Assembly: GCA_943788495.1 (NCBI GenBank)
Contig: CALSQO010000001.1
Location: 868,001-932,000 of the forward strand
Source of the DNA: UA16 sp905478895
GTDB taxonomy: Bacteria > Bacteroidota > Bacteroidia > Flavobacteriales_D > Sanyastnellaceae
Direction of reading: 5' to 3'
DNA length: 64,000 bases
Part shown: positions 1-9,628 of the stretch, piece after piece
Layout of the letters: each line of letters opens with the position of its first letter
How positions within the stretch are numbered: position 1 is the stretch's first letter
Position numbers and translations under genes: made by a program
The notes under the pieces: generated by a model
What the model was told of the DNA's origin: nothing
Database searches by the model: none
What the model saw: only the letters and a program-made list of their open reading frames with translations

Positions 1-1943
1 CTAGACTGTTCGTCTCCTGCATATTCATTGATGATGTTCGGCAACAAGTCATTGACCAAATCACACCGTTCTGAAGCGTACGATACGGGGTCATCCGAAA
101 GGTCGTAGATATTGACATCAGGGTTCATCCCTCCACCCGGTCGGCGCATGTCATCGGCGTCATTGCCAAAAACCAAATCGGGAGCATTGGATTTGCGTAA
201 GATCGTTTCGAGTCGTTCGGCTTCTTCGGATGCATTGGAAACACCCGCGGAATAGCCGTATTCAATGACCCATTTATCATAAGGTCCGGGGGCATCATCG
301 AAAAATTTGGTCTGCTCTTCCTTGTTTCGTGCAAAATTGATGGAAGGATAATCCATCACACTGTTGGACATTCCCTCAGCGTTGACAATTTCAGCGTTCT
401 TGAGGTCAGATGGACTTTGCATGGTTGATCCTGCCATGTTGTGGCTCAATCCGAGTGTATGCCCTACTTCGTGGAGCACAAGGCGATGAAGTGTTTCACG
501 TGTGAATTTCTCCTGGTCATCTTCATTGAACGATCGCATGCGGAGAGCGGCCGCGCCAAAAAGTGTTTGCTGCGCATGGACAGATCCTGCATCGCATCGG
601 TGAATGAACTCCGCATATTGAGCGCGAGACGAAGGTGCGGTTTGTTCTTCCGTCCAATCCTCGTACCCTGCGTTCTGAAATACTTCTGACCGCCACAGCC
701 GGCCGGTCATTCCGCTCCACTCCAACATAATGTCGGCACCTAATATCTCGCCCGTTCTTGGGTCCACAAAGCTCGGTCCGTAACCGCTGTAACGGGGGCT
801 AGGGGAGGACGTCCAACGCAACACGTTGTAGCGAATATCCCCGGCATCCCATTCGGCCGTATCGGGCTGAACTTTGACCTGAACAGCATTTTCGTATCCG
901 ATTAATTCGAATGCTTGGTTCCATTTTTCGACGCCCGTCCGGATATATTCTCTGAATTCGTATGGAGTGGTATTCTCAATCCACCAAACAATGGGCTTCA
1001 CAGGAGGGGACATTGCCGCTTCGGGATCCTGTTTCTCCAGTCGCCACCGGTGGATCATGTCCTTCCATGGGGTGGATGAAGTGGAGGTCATGTCCTCTGT
1101 TTGGGTAGCGAAATAGCCGATGCGCGCATCGTCGGGCCGAGGCGTAAACCCTTCATCCGGAAGATTGAGAATGCTGTGTTGGTAGCGAACGGTAATGGCG
1201 CGTGCATCTTCAATCGCGGCCCCACCAACTTTCGGCGCAGGATTATCGTAAACATAATCAACGGTAACCTCAGTATTTTCTGGGTAGTTATTGATGCTGT
1301 GGATTTTGGATTTGTCGCGCGATAGTTTGCCGAGGACGGATTCACCGGGCTTCCGCGATGGCCTTTTGATCATTTCCAACCCTTCTTTCAAAAACAACTC
1401 AGCATTCGCTATGGCGTAAACCGTTTTCGATGAATCAATGCCTTCGATGTTCAGACTCGCAAGGATTGGCGTATTGATATTGGCTTCATTGGCTTTGGAC
1501 AACGGAGATTCAGAATCGAAATAATAATTGGTGTTTTCCGCATGAATTTCAATTCGATTGAAGTGCTTATGAAAAGTAATCACCTTGCTGTTGCGGTAGC
1601 TGCCCCGCGTATAGCCCGATTCCGCTACACCATCTTCGACGTGCGAAAAGTAGATGAACGGTTTCTCCAGCATACTATCGGGGATCGCCATCCAGCCTTT
1701 GCCGTTGGAGGTGTCGGAGTAAAGCGTAAAAAGTCCTTCGAGGGCAACAGCGTCTTTGGTCAGCTCCTTCAGTTCCTTGGGGTCATCTTTCCCTCCACGT
1801 TTCGGTGGAGTAGTATTCTCAGTACCCTTGTTTTTCTTTGACTTTTTACCACGCTGGCTGAATGCTTCGGCAGGAAGGATAGCCATGGCTCCTCCAAGGA
1901 AAAGGAGGAATAGCGAATGGAATGTGCTTTTGTTCATAATCAT
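1..1943 (-). CDS. Zinc-dependent metalloprotease, DUF5117/DUF5118-type, secreted (3' end beyond window)
   Basis: The frame is open from the ATG at 1943 (alternative ATG at 1937) to the window edge, giving about 647 residues without the C-terminus. A hydrophobic N-terminus ending near AEAFSQ looks like a signal peptide and is followed by a Lys-rich linker. The catalytic signature HEVGHTLGLSHN begins near residue 491; it has the HExxHxxGxxH form, and a downstream SVMDYPS resembles a metzincin Met-turn. The arrangement, an N-terminal beta-rich region then a late metzincin-like domain, matches the large Bacteroidota DUF5117/DUF5118/DUF4953 proteases, whose substrates are mostly unknown. It is probably exported to the periplasm or surface. 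It is transcribed away from the htpG block and has its own promoter at 1961-1992. The truncation is only the window edge. Confidence 0.85.
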   Translation of the reverse strand, partial: MIMNKSTFHSLFLLFLGGAMAILPAEAFSQRGKKSKKNKGTENTTPPKRGGKDDPKELKELTKDAVALEGLFTLYSDTSNGKGWMAIPDSMLEKPFIYFSHVEDGVAESGYTRGSYRNSKVITFHKHFNRIEIHAENTNYYFDSESPLSKANEANINTPILASLNIEGIDSSKTVYAIANAELFLKEGLEMIKRPSRKPGESVLGKLSRDKSKIHSINNYPENTEVTVDYVYDNPAPKVGGAAIEDARAITVRYQHSILNLPDEGFTPRPDDARIGYFATQTEDMTSTSSTPWKDMIHRWRLEKQDPEAAMSPPVKPIVWWIENTTPYEFREYIRTGVEKWNQAFELIGYENAVQVKVQPDTAEWDAGDIRYNVLRWTSSPSPRYSGYGPSFVDPRTGEILGADIMLEWSGMTGRLWRSEVFQNAGYEDWTEEQTAPSSRAQYAEFIHRCDAGSVHAQQTLFGAAALRMRSFNEDDQEKFTRETLHRLVLHEVGHTLGLSHNMAGSTMQSPSDLKNAEIVNAEGMSNSVMDYPSINFARNKEEQTKFFDDAPGPYDKWVIEYGYSAGVSNASEEAERLETILRKSNAPDLVFGNDADDMRRPGGGMNPDVNIYDLSDDPVSYASERCDLVNDLLPNIINEYAGDEQS

Positions 1944-1960
1944 TTCGAATAATGGGATGC

Positions 1961-1992
1961 CAAGGTTAACCATCGTGCCGCCGGTATCCAAA
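1961..1992 (-). promoter_or_regulatory. Bacteroidota-type promoter for the metalloprotease
   Basis: On the minus strand a TTTG box (1989-1992) is separated by 20 bases from TAACCTTG (1961-1968), one mismatch from the TAnnTTTG -7 box. The ATG at 1943 is 17 bases beyond the -7 box. Read by eye; no start-site data. Confidence 0.5.
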
Positions 1993-2001
1993 GCGGTCGT
2001 G

Positions 2002-2745
2002 CTATTTTATACCTCTATCGCGCTTAATTTGTTCGTAGGCCTTTTGAATGGCCAGAAATCGCTCACGTGCTTGATGGCGGTAGTCGTCCCCGAGATCTTG
2101 GGTTTTATCAGGATGAAATTTCACCACCAGTTTCCGGTATGACTTTTTGACCTCAGCATCTGTCGCGGTGCGCTCAATCTCCAATACAGTGTAGGGATCA
2201 GTGGTGGATCCAACGAACATTTCTTCGATGCTTTTGAAGTCGGCATTTGAAATCCCCATCCAATGGGAAATTTGCTGAATGAGTTCCCGCTCGGCAGGGT
2301 GTATTTCTCCATCAGCTTGTGCGATTCCAAATAAATATTGCAGCAGGAGGCGACGTTTGGCCACATCCATATTCTGTTTGATTTGGATCGTGACTTCTCG
2401 AATTCCGATGGATTGCTTCAACACATCCCTGAGCAGCAATGTCAATTGTGCCCCTTTGGCTTCGCCAAAATTTTTGCGCAGAAACCCTTTGACATAGTCC
2501 AATTCAGACTGCAGGATTCGGTCGTCCGCTTTCATAACAGCCGCGCTCAATACCAAGAGGGAAATCGAGAAATCGCCCGCCTGCGTGGATTGGCGGTTCC
2601 TGCTGCCACCTCCTGTCCCCGCTTCGTTTTGTGCCAGGCTGCTGTCGGCGAACATTTTTCCAAAGGCAAAGCCCATAATGGCTCCGATAGGGCCTCCAAA
2701 GGCCCAACCAATGGCACCTCCAATCCAAGATCCGTAGCGGCTCAC
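2002..2745 (-). CDS. TerB/DnaJ-domain co-chaperone (DjlA-like)
   Basis: 247 residues. The N-terminal 30 residues form a Gly-rich hydrophobic stretch (GGAIGWAFGGPIGAIMG) that could insert in the membrane. Residues of about 50-170 resemble the helical TerB-like domain of DjlA-type proteins. A C-terminal J domain starts near residue 183 and keeps HPD at about 211-213, the motif that stimulates Hsp70 ATPase. The role is inferred to be a co-chaperone recruiting DnaK, possibly at the membrane. The start overlaps the htpG stop by 4 bases (ATGA), so the two chaperone genes are probably translationally coupled. DjlA of enterobacteria has the same TerB-then-J order; assignment as a true orthologue is not certain. 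Confidence 0.85.
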   Translation of the reverse strand: MSRYGSWIGGAIGWAFGGPIGAIMGFAFGKMFADSSLAQNEAGTGGGSRNRQSTQAGDFSISLLVLSAAVMKADDRILQSELDYVKGFLRKNFGEAKGAQLTLLLRDVLKQSIGIREVTIQIKQNMDVAKRRLLLQYLFGIAQADGEIHPAERELIQQISHWMGISNADFKSIEEMFVGSTTDPYTVLEIERTATDAEVKKSYRKLVVKFHPDKTQDLGDDYRHQARERFLAIQKAYEQIKRDRGIK

Positions 2746-4643
2746 GATAGCTCGCCGTATCCCTCCGCGATGAAGGCGGTCAGTTCTTCGCCTTCGAGCA
2801 ATCCTTGCGACAGTCGTGCCAAATCACCTGCACGCTTGGCTAATTTTTGCTTGACTTCTTCGTTCTTCTCCGTGAGGATTTTTTGAACGATCGGGTGGTT
2901 TGAGTTGACCGTGACATCGTAATTGTCCGGCATCGCTCCAAACATTTGAAAGCCTCCACCGCCGCCGACAGCTTGTTGTTCCTTCATGCGGCGCATGAAT
3001 TCAGAACGTGTGATGGTAAGTGGCGCAGCGGTTGGAGACATAGCGGTGAATTTAACCTTATACGCATCGCCCGGGAATGCCCCTTCGATGACAGGTTTCA
3101 AGGCTTCCTCTTGTTTTTCGTCCAAAGTGCTTTCTGCAGCTTCGTCGGATTCGATTAAGTTGTCCGCTACGTCGGAATCCACACGCTTGAATTGCACATC
3201 CGGATATGCTTCTTCAAGCTTCTGGACCATGTGGGCGGCAAGTGGACCTTCCATTACAAGCACTTGGTATCCGCGCTCCTTTGCGGCGGAAACGAAACTG
3301 TGCTGTGCCTTTGCATCGGCTGTATAAGGCAGAATGACCTTTCCGTTCTTGTCCTTTTGTGTCTCACCGACCAGCGCAATGAGTTCTTCGTGCGTATGGC
3401 AAGTGCCATCGGTGTCCTTGAACAACATGAATTTTTTCGCTCGATCCATGAATTTCTCATCCGTAAGCATGCCGTATTCCACGAAAATTCGGAGGTCATC
3501 CCACTGTGAAGCAAAGGTTTCCCGATCCTTTTTGAACATGGCGTTCAACTTATCAGAAACCTTCTTGGAGATGTGTCCGCTGATTTTCTTGACGTTTGCA
3601 TCTTCCTGAAGATAGGAACGTGAAACATTGAGCGGAATGTCAGGGGAGTCAATCACACCGTGCAGAAGGGTCAGGAAATCCGGGACGATGTTTTCGACAT
3701 TGTCGGTGATGAAGACCTGGTTGGAATACAAGTGAATTTTATCCCTGCGCAATTCCATTTCTTTCTTCAGTTGAGGGAAATAGAGGATGCCCGTCAAATT
3801 GAAAGGGAAGTCAACGTTCAAATGAATATGGAAAAGCGGGTCTTCGAAATTCATCGGATACAAGTCCCGATAGAATTTCTGATAATCTTCATCTTTGAGG
3901 TCCGCGGGTGCTTTGCTCCACAAGGGTGATGCCTCATTTACAATTCGGGGCGATACCTTTTCTGTCTTTTTGACATTTCCTTCCTCGTCCTTCTCACCGG
4001 TCGGATCATCGACCATTTCGGTTTGGGTTCCGTGGATGATTTCCACCGGCATAAACTTGCAATATTTGTTGAGAATGCCTTGGATTCGTTCATCCGTCAA
4101 GAATTCTTCGCTATCATCTGCGATGTGGAGCACGATATCCGTTCCGCGCTCATCTTTCTCAACTTTGTCAATGGTGTATTCGGGGGATCCATCGCAGCTC
4201 CACTTCACGGGTTCCGACCCTTCTCGTTGACTCCAGGTGATGATGTCAACGTGTTTAGCGACCATGAATGCGGAGTAAAAACCGAGTCCAAAATGTCCAA
4301 TGATGGCCGTTTTGGCTTCTTCTCCTTTGTATTTGTCTAAGAATTCGGTTGCGCCAGAAAAGGCAATTTGATTGATGTACTTATTGACTTCATCTTCGGT
4401 CATTCCAATGCCCCGATCCCGGATAGTCAGCGTTTTGTTGGTCTCGTCTCGAATGACTTCAATCGACGTATTTCCCTCTACTGCATTGACTTCGCCCAAT
4501 TTTCCGAGCGTGATTCGCTTTTGGGTGGCATCTACTGCGTTTGATACCAATTCCCGAAGGAAGATTTCGTGATCGCTATAGAGGAACTTTTTGATGATTG
4601 GAAAAATGTTCTCCGTTTGGACGTTGATGTTTCCTGTTTGCAT
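2742..4643 (-). CDS. htpG: Molecular chaperone HtpG (Hsp90)
   Basis: 633 residues, a normal HtpG length. It is a cytoplasmic ATP-dependent chaperone dimer that remodels client proteins with DnaK/DnaJ. The N-terminal GHKL ATPase is clear: ELVSNAVDAT near residue 31 (catalytic E and Mg-binding N), RDRGIGM (DxGxG) near 96, and GHFGLGFYSAF (lid glycines) near 120. Middle and C-terminal domains follow without interruption. The start MQTGNINVQT is the usual Bacteroidota N-terminus. The first gene of a two-gene unit with the J-domain protein downstream. A tandem 8-base repeat at 4704-4719 lies about 60 bases upstream and may be a heat-shock control site. Confidence 0.97.
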   Translation of the reverse strand: MQTGNINVQTENIFPIIKKFLYSDHEIFLRELVSNAVDATQKRITLGKLGEVNAVEGNTSIEVIRDETNKTLTIRDRGIGMTEDEVNKYINQIAFSGATEFLDKYKGEEAKTAIIGHFGLGFYSAFMVAKHVDIITWSQREGSEPVKWSCDGSPEYTIDKVEKDERGTDIVLHIADDSEEFLTDERIQGILNKYCKFMPVEIIHGTQTEMVDDPTGEKDEEGNVKKTEKVSPRIVNEASPLWSKAPADLKDEDYQKFYRDLYPMNFEDPLFHIHLNVDFPFNLTGILYFPQLKKEMELRRDKIHLYSNQVFITDNVENIVPDFLTLLHGVIDSPDIPLNVSRSYLQEDANVKKISGHISKKVSDKLNAMFKKDRETFASQWDDLRIFVEYGMLTDEKFMDRAKKFMLFKDTDGTCHTHEELIALVGETQKDKNGKVILPYTADAKAQHSFVSAAKERGYQVLVMEGPLAAHMVQKLEEAYPDVQFKRVDSDVADNLIESDEAAESTLDEKQEEALKPVIEGAFPGDAYKVKFTAMSPTAAPLTITRSEFMRRMKEQQAVGGGGGFQMFGAMPDNYDVTVNSNHPIVQKILTEKNEEVKQKLAKRAGDLARLSQGLLEGEELTAFIAEGYGELS

Positions 4644-4703
4644 GGTTCTAGTGTCTTTGTTGTCGTTGTATCAATCATTGCGCCAATGCCATTTGTGCGC
4701 GAA

Positions 4704-4719
4704 AAACTGACAAACTGAC
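4704..4719 (-). promoter_or_regulatory. Tandem octamer upstream of htpG
   Basis: Two adjacent exact copies of AAACTGAC (read GTCAGTTT on the htpG strand) end about 60 bases before the htpG start, in the 162-base gap between divergent genes. A role in htpG control is inference; it is not a CIRCE element. Confidence 0.35.
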
Positions 4720-4805
4720 CCTTGAATAATGACGAGTCTCCTAAAATGTCGGTCATGTTGTCGCTTCCAACCTAAATTGCCAATTCAAAACCGAAATCCG
4801 AAGCG

Positions 4806-7800
4806 ATGATGCGTCTATTCATTTCCTGTTGTTTCGTTGTTTTTATTGCATTGCAGATTGAAGCACAAACCAACCTGCTCAACCCTGCGAATGATCCGGA
4901 CTGGTCGGTCTTGATGCAGAGTCCTGCTGCAAGTCCTGAACAAATTCGCACGCAGTTTGAATCACGTTGGGCGGGAAGAGCACGTGTGAAGGGTTCGGGA
5001 TACAAGCAAGTGGAGCGCTGGTTGCACTTGATGGATGGCAGAACGAATCCAGAGGACGGCAGTGTTTTGGACGGAAATGCCGCTTTTCGAGCCTACAACA
5101 AGTGGTCAGAATCCATAGCAAATGGTCGTTCACTCGAAGGCAACTGGAAGGTATGTGGTCCGGTATTGGACGACATTACTACCCGCGACCACATCCGAGG
5201 CATAGGTCGCATGAATGCCATTACCTTCCATCCATCAGATGCCAATGTTATTTTTGCAGGTGCTCCAGCAGGAGGGCTCTGGAGAACCTATGACGGCGGA
5301 CAATCTTGGACATGCAATACCGATGACTTCCCGACTTTGGGAGTCAGTGGCATTGACTTTGCCGCCTCGAACCCAGCAACGGTTTACATTGGCACAGGTG
5401 ACCGCGATGCGTCAGACAGCCCGGGCATGGGGGTCATGAAATCCGTTGATGCTGGCGAGACTTGGGAATTTGCGAATGACGGAATTTCCGGATATGTCGT
5501 GGGAGATTTACGGGTGCACCCTGAGAATGAGGACCAAGTTGTCGCTGCCACAAGCAGTGGAATTTTCAAGACAACGGATGGTGGCCAATCTTGGAATCAA
5601 GTCTCCAGCAATACTCAGAATTACAAAGACATTGTCCAGCATCCCACCAATCCGAGCATTATGTACTGCACCGGTAGCGGCCGTTTTTGGCGAAGTGAAG
5701 ACGCTGGTGATAGCTGGGAATATATCAACGATGGCATTCAACCCAGCACACGCATGGTGATAGCCGTTACCCCGGCAGCGCCTGATTATGTGTACGTTCT
5801 TTCAACCGGAACCTATGAGTACCGTGCATTTTACAAATCGACCGATTCCGGATTGAATTTTGAAGAAATGAGTGATGCGCCCAATATCATGGGCTGGAGC
5901 GCTTCGGGCGATGGGGAAGGAGGACAGGCATGGTACGATCTCTGCTTGGAAGCCGATCCTGTGGTGGTAGATCGCGTTTATGTGGGTGGCATTCGCATGA
6001 AACGGTCCGATGATGCCGGCGTGACGTGGTTGGATATCCAAGACAGCTATTTGCATGTGGATCAGCACGACCTCACCGCCAATCCACATACCAATGAGAT
6101 TTGGCTTGCGAATGATGGTGGTATCTACCGATATGCCAATAACCAACAATGGGAAGACCGCAGTCACGGGATCATCACCGGGGAGATTTATAAAATTGGT
6201 CAAAGTCCTTTTGCGGGCACCAATGCCATGAACGGATACCAGGACAATGGCACTTACTTATTTGATGGGATTCAATGGTCTCGCGGAAGTGGAGGAGATG
6301 GTTTTGAGTGCATTTATGACCCCAACGACCCCAACTGGTTCTTTTCTAGTTCCCAGTACGGGCGCATCTACCGCACCGGTCCGGGCATCCAATCCCAGAC
6401 CATTGTCGCCAATGGCGATTTGGGAATCACAGAAGGTGGAGCGTGGTCCACACCGTTCACTGTATCCGAAGAAGATTCCGAAACCATGTTCGTTGGTTTG
6501 CTGAACATTTGGCGATCTATGAATATCAAACATCCGGTGCGGGACAGCATCGTTTGGGAAAAGATTAGCTCAGAATTGGGTGGTTCTGATGCGAATGCCA
6601 TGCGCGTCGTTCACCGGCATCGCAGCAATGAAAACATTGTCTTTGCCGCGAAAAGCAATCGAAGATTGTTCCGATGTGACAATGCCTTGGCTGAGGCCGA
6701 TAGCATTGTTTGGGTCAATCTCAGCAACGACCTGCCGCTGAGCTCTAATCCTGTCTTGTCTGTGGAGACGGTGTTTGGAGAAGACAGCACGGTCTTCATT
6801 TCGTTTGCGAAGAAAGTCTGGAAATCATCTGATTTAGGTCTCAATTGGGAGGAGTTAGAAGGAGAGTTGTCGGATTTGCCAATCAATTCCTTGGTCTATG
6901 ATACCACGGGAACAGATGCGTTGTATGCGGGTTCGGACATGGGCGTATTTCATTGGGATGTGCAAGATTCAACTTGGTCCAATTTCTCCAATGGACTTCC
7001 GGCATCGGTCCGCATCACGGAATTGGAGTTGTATCCGGGTGCAAGTGTCAATGACCCTCAACGCCTTCGCGCAGGCACCTATGGACGTGGCATGTGGGAG
7101 ACGGATGTGCATGGGGAAAGCATCGGGTTCCCGCCGCTGGCCTTTCTTAGCCCAAGTGCGGGCGAAACCGCAATCTATGGCCCTACGGCAGTTGAACTTT
7201 CGTTCCGTAGAAATTTAGAGACCATTGCCATGGAGGGCTTGTCCATCGACGATATCCAAGTTGAAAATGCCGTTGTTACATCCATGGAAAGTGATGGATT
7301 GGATTACCTTCTCACCCTCAGTCCGATGGATTACGGTCCAATCCTTCTATCTATACCCGATGCAGCGGCGAATGAAGTGGGTGGGTTCAATTTGGGCAAC
7401 GTGGGGTCGGATTCCCTTCAGTTGGTTTACCACCCTGCGCCGGATGCCTTCGGTCCATTCGGCCCAGGCGGAGTTGGCAATAGCGAAGATTTAGCCATCT
7501 GGCTTCGCGGAGACTTGGGGCTGTATAACAGCGACGGCGAGGCACTCACAGGAGATGAAAGCATTGCGGAGTGGCGGGATGTAGCTTCGGGCAATTTTGT
7601 GTCAGCTTTCCAAGACAGTGAAGAAGCCAGTCCCGTCCAGGCGGTTGATGGAATTAACGGTCATGCCGCCATCGCTTTTGATGGAGAAGACGATTGCGTT
7701 GTCGCTCCTGCTGTGGAACTGTCGCGAAGCATTTCCGCATTTAGTGTGGTTCGAGGTGCTGGAACTGCGTGGAACGAGCATGGCTGGATCGCCAGTGCGC

Positions 7801-8912
7801 GTGCATCAAATGGATTTATTTTGCATCCATGGAAAAATCAAAGTTCTTATCAGTCGGTGGTGATTGATGACGAAGGAAATTATGCTCAAGCGACCCCAGT
7901 GTGGATTGTCGATGCCTCATTGCCTCAGTTTTATGGTGTGATATACGATCAGTCGGATTGGGACCAGCAATTTTATACCATCATCAACGAAACGCGTCTT
8001 CCATTTCCAGGGAGCAACATCGGCGCACGGGCCAATTCAGACTTGGTCGAAGTGCGCTACGGTTGGGATTTTGACAACCGATTTGGTGAGGGCATGATTG
8101 CCGAGCATTTTATATACAACCGTCGGCTATTTGAGTCCCATCGCAAAATTGTGACCAATTACGTAGGCGCTCGTTATGCCATGGGCATGGGCAATGCGCA
8201 GATGTATTTCCGGTCCATGTACCCGGAAGACGTTGCAGGTATTGGCCGTGAAAGCGAGTGGGATTTTCACGATGACGCCCAAGGAACGGGTGCTGTTCGC
8301 ATCAGCAATCCATCAGATATGGAAGACGGCGAATACCTATTTTGGGGACACGACGGAGCCGAATTGCAGGTTGTGCAGGCGTATCCATTTCAAACAGAGC
8401 GTCTTGATCGGATTTGGGCGATTGAAGAATTGGGTGAGCTTGGGACGGTGGATTTTAAAATTGCAGATGCGGGTGTAGCGGAATTATTTGCATCGGGATC
8501 CATTGGCCTCATTGTGGGTGAGGGTGATGCGTTTGATGTCAACAGCCAACCGGCGTTTTATCCCTTGCAAAATCAAGGCGAATATTGGGCAACCAGCATC
8601 GATTTTCCTGCGAGCGGAGTGTTCACAATTGGGTTTGATCCCGTGATGGCATTGAACGAATCCATGTCAGAAGCCACTTGGCTGTTGTATCCCAATCCTA
8701 CCGATGGATTGCTCAATATTCAGGTAAGGCACTTGAACCCGGCGGGTACAACATGCCGAGCGCTTGATTGTGCTGGGCGCATCATTCATCAATGGCAATG
8801 GAACACAGCACAGAATGAGACCCTGGACGTATCATCATGGTCCAATGGACTGTATGTGTTGGAGTTCACGAAGTCAGGCCAACGCCACACGTTGCCCTTC
8901 ATGAAGCAGTAA
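4806..8912 (+). CDS. Large secreted Asp-box (BNR/sortilin-like) repeat protein with T9SS type A sorting domain
   Basis: 1368 residues. A signal peptide (MMRLFISCCFVVFIALQIEAQ then TNLLN) is followed by a beta-propeller-like region with at least seven Asp-box motifs, for example YDGGQSW, VDAGETW, TDGGQSW, EDAGDSW, DDAGVTW and SDLGLNW. Residues of about 890-1120 resemble a concanavalin/LamG-like module found in Bacteroidota surface proteins (WLRGDLG...GHAAIAFDGEDD). The last 75 residues, from YPNPTDGLLNIQ to a short basic end, match a type A T9SS C-terminal sorting domain. It should cross the outer membrane through the T9SS and be released or anchored on the surface. The substrate is unknown; the domains suggest glycan or protein binding. 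Transcribed divergently from htpG and convergent with the LOG gene, 7 bases apart. Confidence 0.88.
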   Translation: MMRLFISCCFVVFIALQIEAQTNLLNPANDPDWSVLMQSPAASPEQIRTQFESRWAGRARVKGSGYKQVERWLHLMDGRTNPEDGSVLDGNAAFRAYNKWSESIANGRSLEGNWKVCGPVLDDITTRDHIRGIGRMNAITFHPSDANVIFAGAPAGGLWRTYDGGQSWTCNTDDFPTLGVSGIDFAASNPATVYIGTGDRDASDSPGMGVMKSVDAGETWEFANDGISGYVVGDLRVHPENEDQVVAATSSGIFKTTDGGQSWNQVSSNTQNYKDIVQHPTNPSIMYCTGSGRFWRSEDAGDSWEYINDGIQPSTRMVIAVTPAAPDYVYVLSTGTYEYRAFYKSTDSGLNFEEMSDAPNIMGWSASGDGEGGQAWYDLCLEADPVVVDRVYVGGIRMKRSDDAGVTWLDIQDSYLHVDQHDLTANPHTNEIWLANDGGIYRYANNQQWEDRSHGIITGEIYKIGQSPFAGTNAMNGYQDNGTYLFDGIQWSRGSGGDGFECIYDPNDPNWFFSSSQYGRIYRTGPGIQSQTIVANGDLGITEGGAWSTPFTVSEEDSETMFVGLLNIWRSMNIKHPVRDSIVWEKISSELGGSDANAMRVVHRHRSNENIVFAAKSNRRLFRCDNALAEADSIVWVNLSNDLPLSSNPVLSVETVFGEDSTVFISFAKKVWKSSDLGLNWEELEGELSDLPINSLVYDTTGTDALYAGSDMGVFHWDVQDSTWSNFSNGLPASVRITELELYPGASVNDPQRLRAGTYGRGMWETDVHGESIGFPPLAFLSPSAGETAIYGPTAVELSFRRNLETIAMEGLSIDDIQVENAVVTSMESDGLDYLLTLSPMDYGPILLSIPDAAANEVGGFNLGNVGSDSLQLVYHPAPDAFGPFGPGGVGNSEDLAIWLRGDLGLYNSDGEALTGDESIAEWRDVASGNFVSAFQDSEEASPVQAVDGINGHAAIAFDGEDDCVVAPAVELSRSISAFSVVRGAGTAWNEHGWIASARASNGFILHPWKNQSSYQSVVIDDEGNYAQATPVWIVDASLPQFYGVIYDQSDWDQQFYTIINETRLPFPGSNIGARANSDLVEVRYGWDFDNRFGEGMIAEHFIYNRRLFESHRKIVTNYVGARYAMGMGNAQMYFRSMYPEDVAGIGRESEWDFHDDAQGTGAVRISNPSDMEDGEYLFWGHDGAELQVVQAYPFQTERLDRIWAIEELGELGTVDFKIADAGVAELFASGSIGLIVGEGDAFDVNSQPAFYPLQNQGEYWATSIDFPASGVFTIGFDPVMALNESMSEATWLLYPNPTDGLLNIQVRHLNPAGTTCRALDCAGRIIHQWQWNTAQNETLDVSSWSNGLYVLEFTKSGQRHTLPFMKQ

Positions 8913-8919
8913 TGCACCC

Positions 8920-9609
8920 TTAGAAATTTGGACGGAGCAGCGACTTGGAGTAGAAGTCATCGATGACCTTTACCACCTCTTCCGCGGTGTCAACGACATG
9001 GAAAAGATCGGGATCTCCCGGGCTAATGGTTTTGTACTGATCGGATAGGGTTGTTCTCATCCAGTCAACCAGACCAGACCAGAATTTGGAATCGAAAAGA
9101 ATGATTGGAACAGGCTCCACCTTGGAGGTCTGCACCAGCGTCAATGCTTCGAATAGCTCGTCCAATGTGCCGAATCCCCCGGGCATGACTACGAATCCCT
9201 GCGAGTATTTCACGAACATGACCTTTCTCACAAAGAAGTAGTCGAAGTCGATGCTTTTGTCAGGATCGATATAAGGATTGTTGTGTTGCTCAAAAGGCAA
9301 CTCAATGTTTAACCCAACGGACGTGCCACCTGCATCCTGTGCTCCTCGGTTTCCGGCTTCCATGACGCCTGGCCCACCTCCAGTGATTACACCATAGCCT
9401 CTTTCACTGAGCTGCCGGGCAACTTCACGGGATTGATTGTACACTACGGAGTCCTCACTCATGCGGGCTGAGCCATAGATGCTGATGCAAGGGCCAATGC
9501 GTTGCAGCGTTTCAAACCCTTGGACAAACTCGCCCATGATTTTAAAGATGGACCAGCTGTCATTGGTCTTGATTTCGTTCCAGTCGCGTTGCTTCAATCC
9601 TTTCTTCAT
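8920..9609 (-). CDS. LOG family protein (TIGR00730-type nucleotide phosphoribohydrolase)
   Basis: 229 residues. It has GGGPGVMEAGNRGA and PGGFGTLDELFE, the two signature blocks of LOG proteins formerly annotated as lysine decarboxylases. Family members with PGGxGTxxE hydrolyse nucleoside 5'-monophosphates such as cytokinin ribotides to base and ribose phosphate; the actual substrate here is unknown. No transport signal, so cytoplasmic. It is the last gene of the likely nusB-to-LOG unit, 19 bases after uvrA. The true start is taken as MKKGLKQRD at 9609. Confidence 0.9.
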   Translation of the reverse strand: MKKGLKQRDWNEIKTNDSWSIFKIMGEFVQGFETLQRIGPCISIYGSARMSEDSVVYNQSREVARQLSERGYGVITGGGPGVMEAGNRGAQDAGGTSVGLNIELPFEQHNNPYIDPDKSIDFDYFFVRKVMFVKYSQGFVVMPGGFGTLDELFEALTLVQTSKVEPVPIILFDSKFWSGLVDWMRTTLSDQYKTISPGDPDLFHVVDTAEEVVKVIDDFYSKSLLRPNF

Positions 9610-9628
9610 CTCGTATTGCTTCGTTCGT

